Below, in pieces: positions 5,579 to 8,404 of a stretch of 8,404 nt of DNA; position 1 is the first letter of the stretch, and every line of letters begins with the position of its first letter. The translations under genes and the position numbers were made by a program. The stretch covers positions 1 through 8,404 of the forward strand of contig JAHFSL010000079.1 of the NCBI GenBank assembly GCA_023265785.1. Direction: 5' to 3'. Under the pieces are notes generated by a model. That model searched no databases, was not told the DNA's origin, and worked only from the letters and a program-made list of their open reading frames with translations. Origin of the DNA: Candidatus Coatesiibacteriota bacterium. GTDB taxonomy: Bacteria; Oederibacteriota; CAKKQC01.

Positions 5579-7395
5579 GGCTGGGCTCCTTCCCGGGCCG
5601 TCCACTGGAAGCGGTGCACCTGACAGCCGTTCTCGTCCACCGCCAAGAGGTCCTCGCCGTCCGCGAAGGCCGCGGCATAATATTTCGGAATGCCCCCGCC
5701 ACCACCGGACCGGGGACCGCTCACATACCCGGCAAAACTTCCATCGGCGGCAAAGGCGCTCATGCGGTCGGTATCATCGCAGACGATCAACTCCTCATTG
5801 ACGGTCACCGCCAGTCCCGTCAGCGGACGCGCGAACTCGCCCGGTCCCACCCCGCGCCGCCCGATTGTCGCCACATACCGGAAGCCGCGCTCGAAGACCT
5901 GCACCCGGAAATTCTCCGAATCGGCCACATACAGGCGCCCCCCCGTCCCGACCGCCAGGCCCAGCGGGGCAATGAACTCCCCCGGCCGCTCTCCGCGTGT
6001 GCCAAAGGTCTGGATCGGTGCTCCCTCCACACTGAAGGCCTTGAGCCGGTTATTCCCGGAATCAGCGACGTACACCACCCCCTCGGACTCGTCCACCGCC
6101 ACGCCCCGGGGGAAGTTGAAGCCCACGACACCGGGTTCCTCATGCAGACCGACCACGACCAGGGGGCGGCCGAACGTGTGCAGGGACTTGCCCTCGACGG
6201 TGAGGGCCTGCATCCGGCAATTCTTCGTGTCGGCCACCCACAACCTGCCCTGCCCGTCGGACGCGATGGCCGTCGGATTCAGGAACCGGATACCCTCCTC
6301 CATCAGCGTTCCCTCACTGCCGATCCGCCCGAGGGCCTTCCCTTCCCGGGAAAAGATCATGACGTGACAGCGGATCGCATCCGTCACGAAGACCCGGCCG
6401 TCGGACCCCACCGCGATCGCCACGGGCAGCATGAGCTGGCCCTCACCCTTGCCCCGGCCCCCCCAGGAGGCCCGGTGCACCCACGCATGGGTCCGACCGA
6501 GCGCGTTGGCCATCGGCGGCGCCTTGCGCGAAAACTTCTCGTAGGCGGGATGCGGAACCGGCGGGGGCGCGGGAGCCTCCGGCTGGGCCTTGCCGGCCTT
6601 CCACCCGTCGAGCGCCTCCAGCATCTCCTCGGCCCGCCGGTACCGCCGCGTGAGGTCCCGCTCCAGGGCACGCCGCACGATGGCCGCCAGCTCCGGCGGG
6701 ACCGCGGGGTTCACCCGGTGGGCATCCGGCGGCGCTTCATTCCCCAGGATCTTCTGGATCACCTTGGCGCCCGTATCGTCGAAGAACGGCAGTTTCCCGG
6801 TGAGCATTTCGAAGAGCAGGACGCCGACGCTGTAAATGTCGGAGGCCGGCGAGGCGCGGCCCAGGAGCTGTTCCTTGGGCATGTAGAAGAGGGTCCCCGC
6901 GGCGACGGTCTCCTCACCACTGCCCAGGGCGTGCGCCGTCCCGAAGTCGGTGATCTTGAGCCCCTTCTGCTCGGTCAGCAGGATGTTCGCCGGCTTGAGG
7001 TCGCGGTGCACGACCCCCTTGGCATGGGCATGCGCGAGGGCGTCCAGGATACTGCGCGCGATCTCCACGGCCTCGGGCAGGGGCAGGGGCCCCTTGTTCA
7101 GCCGCTCCCGCAGGCTCCGGCCCTCGATGAACTCCATGACCATGTACATGACCTCACCGGTCTTCTCCACCGTCAGGAGCTTGATGATGTGCGGATGGTC
7201 GAGCGCGGCCATCAACTTGGGTTCGGCCAGGAGCTTGTTGAAGTCCATCTTCTGGTTGTGAGGGATCTTGAGGGCGACCCGCTTGTTGAGCCAGGAATCC
7301 TCGGCGAGCCAGACCGCCCCGAAGGAACCCGAGCCGAGCTCCGCCGTCAACTTGTAGCGGCCGAGCATCTGCCCGGCCGCCACCGCCACGGCCAT
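5575..7395 (-). CDS. Soluble Hanks-type Ser/Thr protein kinase with C-terminal NHL beta-propeller
   Basis: A 606-residue protein. The kinase domain (about 13-265) has a glycine loop GSGSFGAV (21-28), catalytic Lys43 (VALK), helix-C Glu58, HRDLKPAN (130-137), DFG (150-152) and DIYSVG (186-191), so it should be active. The usual APE motif reads MPKEQ (172-176). A Pro-rich linker (271-283) leads to six NHL-type blades (about 320-600), recognisable by repeats such as VYVADSGNNRLKAFSVEG and LYVADSENFRVQVFERG. No membrane helix separates the two parts, unlike mycobacterial PknD, so the propeller should be cytoplasmic and could bind proteins or ligands. Start chosen at ATG 7395, 5 nt after the pheS stop and just ahead of the kinase domain; an upstream in-frame ATG at 7449 lies inside pheS, and M10 is an alternative. 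It overlaps the FHA gene by 4 bp, which implies joint expression and probable phosphorylation of that partner. The substrate is unknown. Confidence 0.93.
   Translation of the reverse strand: MAVAVAAGQMLGRYKLTAELGSGSFGAVWLAEDSWLNKRVALKIPHNQKMDFNKLLAEPKLMAALDHPHIIKLLTVEKTGEVMYMVMEFIEGRSLRERLNKGPLPLPEAVEIARSILDALAHAHAKGVVHRDLKPANILLTEQKGLKITDFGTAHALGSGEETVAAGTLFYMPKEQLLGRASPASDIYSVGVLLFEMLTGKLPFFDDTGAKVIQKILGNEAPPDAHRVNPAVPPELAAIVRRALERDLTRRYRRAEEMLEALDGWKAGKAQPEAPAPPPVPHPAYEKFSRKAPPMANALGRTHAWVHRASWGGRGKGEGQLMLPVAIAVGSDGRVFVTDAIRCHVMIFSREGKALGRIGSEGTLMEEGIRFLNPTAIASDGQGRLWVADTKNCRMQALTVEGKSLHTFGRPLVVVGLHEEPGVVGFNFPRGVAVDESEGVVYVADSGNNRLKAFSVEGAPIQTFGTRGERPGEFIAPLGLAVGTGGRLYVADSENFRVQVFERGFRYVATIGRRGVGPGEFARPLTGLAVTVNEELIVCDDTDRMSAFAADGSFAGYVSGPRSGGGGGIPKYYAAAFADGEDLLAVDENGCQVHRFQWTAREGAQP
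5586..5591 (-). promoter_or_regulatory. Strong ribosome binding site (AAGGAG) for the FHA-GAF gene
   Basis: AAGGAG lies 7 nt before the ATG at 5578 and within the end of the kinase gene. It fixes the start at the ATGA overlap rather than at the in-frame upstream ATG (5605), which would add nine residues ahead of the FHA domain. Confidence 0.8.
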
Positions 7396-7400
7396 GGCGC

Positions 7401-8404
7401 CTAGCCCCGCACCTGCGCCAGGACGCGCAGGTCGTTGTCGTACAGCCACCGCATGTCGGTGATCCCGTGCTTAAGCATGGCCAGCCGTTCCACCCCGATC
7501 CCGAAGGCGAAGCCCCGGACGCCCGGTGCCGCCCAGCCCCGCCCTGCGGCGGCCAGGATGTTCGGGTGCACCATCCCCGCGCCCAGCACCTCCAGCCAGC
7601 CGGACCGGGCGCACGCCGGACAGCCCCGGCCACGGCACGAGGTGCATTCGATGGAAACCTCCGTGGAGGGTTCGGTAAAGGGGAAGAATCGCGGTTCGAA
7701 CCGGACCGGGACCGGACGCCCGAAGAACTGTCCGAAGAATCCCTCCAGGACGCCGCGCAGGTCGGAGAACCGGCACCGGTCATCCACCCACAGCCCCTCC
7801 ACCTGGTGAAAGACCGGGGAATGGGTGGCATCCGCGGCATCCCGCCGGTAGACCCGGCCGGGAAACACGAGGTGGACGGGGGGCTCCCGCCGGGCCATCT
7901 CCCGGCGCCACATCGCCGACGTGTGCCCGCGCAGCATCACCCGGCCATCGGGTCCCGGCGGCCCGCCCGGCACCGGGGCCAGGTAGAAGGTGTCCTGCAT
8001 GTCGCGGGCCGGGTGGTCAGGCGCCGTATTCAGGAAGTCGAAATTGTCGGTCTCCGTCACGACTTCCGGCCCGCGGACCGCGCCGAATCCCATGCCACGA
8101 AAGATCTCGAGCATGGCGTCGATCGTCGCGGGGATCGGGTGGGCCGCACCACGGGACGACGCCCGCCCGGGGAGGGTCACGTCCACGGCCGGTCCTCCCG
8201 TCCCCGCCCCCAGGGCTGCCGCCCGGACGGCCACCGCCGTCTCGAGCCGCACCCGGGCCCCGTTCAGCAGGGCCCCGGCCGCCTTCCGGTCGCCGGGGGG
8301 CAGGTCCCCCAGCCCACGCAACCGCTCGAACAGCGGGCTCTTGCGCCCCAGATGAACGATGCGGAGGCGTTCCAGCGCCTCCGGATCGGGGGCCCACGCG
8401 ATCG
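7401..8404 (-). CDS. pheS: Phenylalanyl-tRNA synthetase alpha subunit, 5' end outside the window
   Basis: Class II synthetase catalytic chain that, with PheT, charges tRNA-Phe. The frame is open to the right edge; 333 residues are visible and roughly 15-20 are missing by comparison with the family. The visible N-terminus (ALERLRIVHLGRKSPLFERL) is the tRNA-binding coiled-coil region. Catalytic motifs are present: DNFDFLN and HPARDMQDTFYL, the HTS segment (RGHTSAMW), motif 2 (GRVYRRDAADATHSPVFHQ), FFPFTEPSTEV, and motif 3 (GFAFGIGVERLAMLKHGITD). A C-x2-C-x4-C-x2-C cluster (7611-7646) precedes GWLEVLGAGMVHPN; similar cysteine inserts occur in a subset of bacterial PheS and probably hold zinc. 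The segment usually RTHTSxxQ here reads RGHTSAMW. The next gene is a kinase, not pheT, so the two subunits are not encoded side by side in the usual order. Stop is TAG. Any in-window start, such as TTG 8321, would cut into conserved sequence. Confidence 0.95.
   Translation of the reverse strand, partial: IAWAPDPEALERLRIVHLGRKSPLFERLRGLGDLPPGDRKAAGALLNGARVRLETAVAVRAAALGAGTGGPAVDVTLPGRASSRGAAHPIPATIDAMLEIFRGMGFGAVRGPEVVTETDNFDFLNTAPDHPARDMQDTFYLAPVPGGPPGPDGRVMLRGHTSAMWRREMARREPPVHLVFPGRVYRRDAADATHSPVFHQVEGLWVDDRCRFSDLRGVLEGFFGQFFGRPVPVRFEPRFFPFTEPSTEVSIECTSCRGRGCPACARSGWLEVLGAGMVHPNILAAAGRGWAAPGVRGFAFGIGVERLAMLKHGITDMRWLYDNDLRVLAQVRG

Noticed and set aside
5614..7404. 596-residue plus-strand open frame opposite the kinase
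   Set aside because: Same reason: low-complexity shadow of a gene with clear kinase and NHL motifs.
1..8404. Mobile element, CRISPR array, tRNA or rRNA
   Set aside because: No tandem spaced repeats, transposase or integrase sequence, terminal repeats or tRNA-like folds were noticed; nearly all of the window is housekeeping or signalling coding sequence.

Overview
This GC-rich window carries a tightly packed set of genes, all on the minus strand, so they read from right to left. LolA-like and RodZ-like genes point to a Gram-negative bacterium with an outer membrane. The mix of a Hanks-type kinase, an FHA protein and a short FtsK beside lolA and rodZ would fit the Verrucomicrobiota/PVC group. 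That placement is a low-confidence guess from gene content.

Right block (8404 to 4079): the window opens inside pheS (phenylalanyl-tRNA synthetase alpha chain, 5' end missing). Five bases after its stop begins a soluble Ser/Thr protein kinase with a C-terminal six-bladed NHL beta-propeller. That gene overlaps the next by four bases (ATGA). The next gene encodes an FHA-GAF protein ending in a class III nucleotide cyclase fold that has lost its catalytic residues. Kinase and FHA protein look like a co-translated signalling pair.

Centre (4078 to 3908): this is the only sizeable intergenic gap (171 bp). It holds a TTGACA promoter candidate, a 14-codon lysine-rich micro-ORF (MAKKKGKDKDKKKK), and a perfect 15-bp inverted repeat ending 5 nt before the ftsK start codon. 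Together they resemble a leader or attenuator for the genes below.

Left block (3907 to 1): ftsK (DNA translocase), a lolA-like gene, a rodZ-like gene and the start of an unidentified gene. The first three are joined by 4-bp start/stop overlaps (ATGA, GTGA), so they form a translationally coupled division/envelope operon. The lolA-like gene contains one in-frame TAG after codon 77. The downstream 138 codons remain open in the same frame and continue the LolA-like sequence. This is a recent nonsense mutation, a sequence error, or read-through.

No tRNA, rRNA, CRISPR array, insertion sequence or phage gene was seen. The strongest leads are the amber-interrupted lolA, the degenerate cyclase downstream of FHA-GAF and paired with the propeller kinase, and the leader in front of ftsK.
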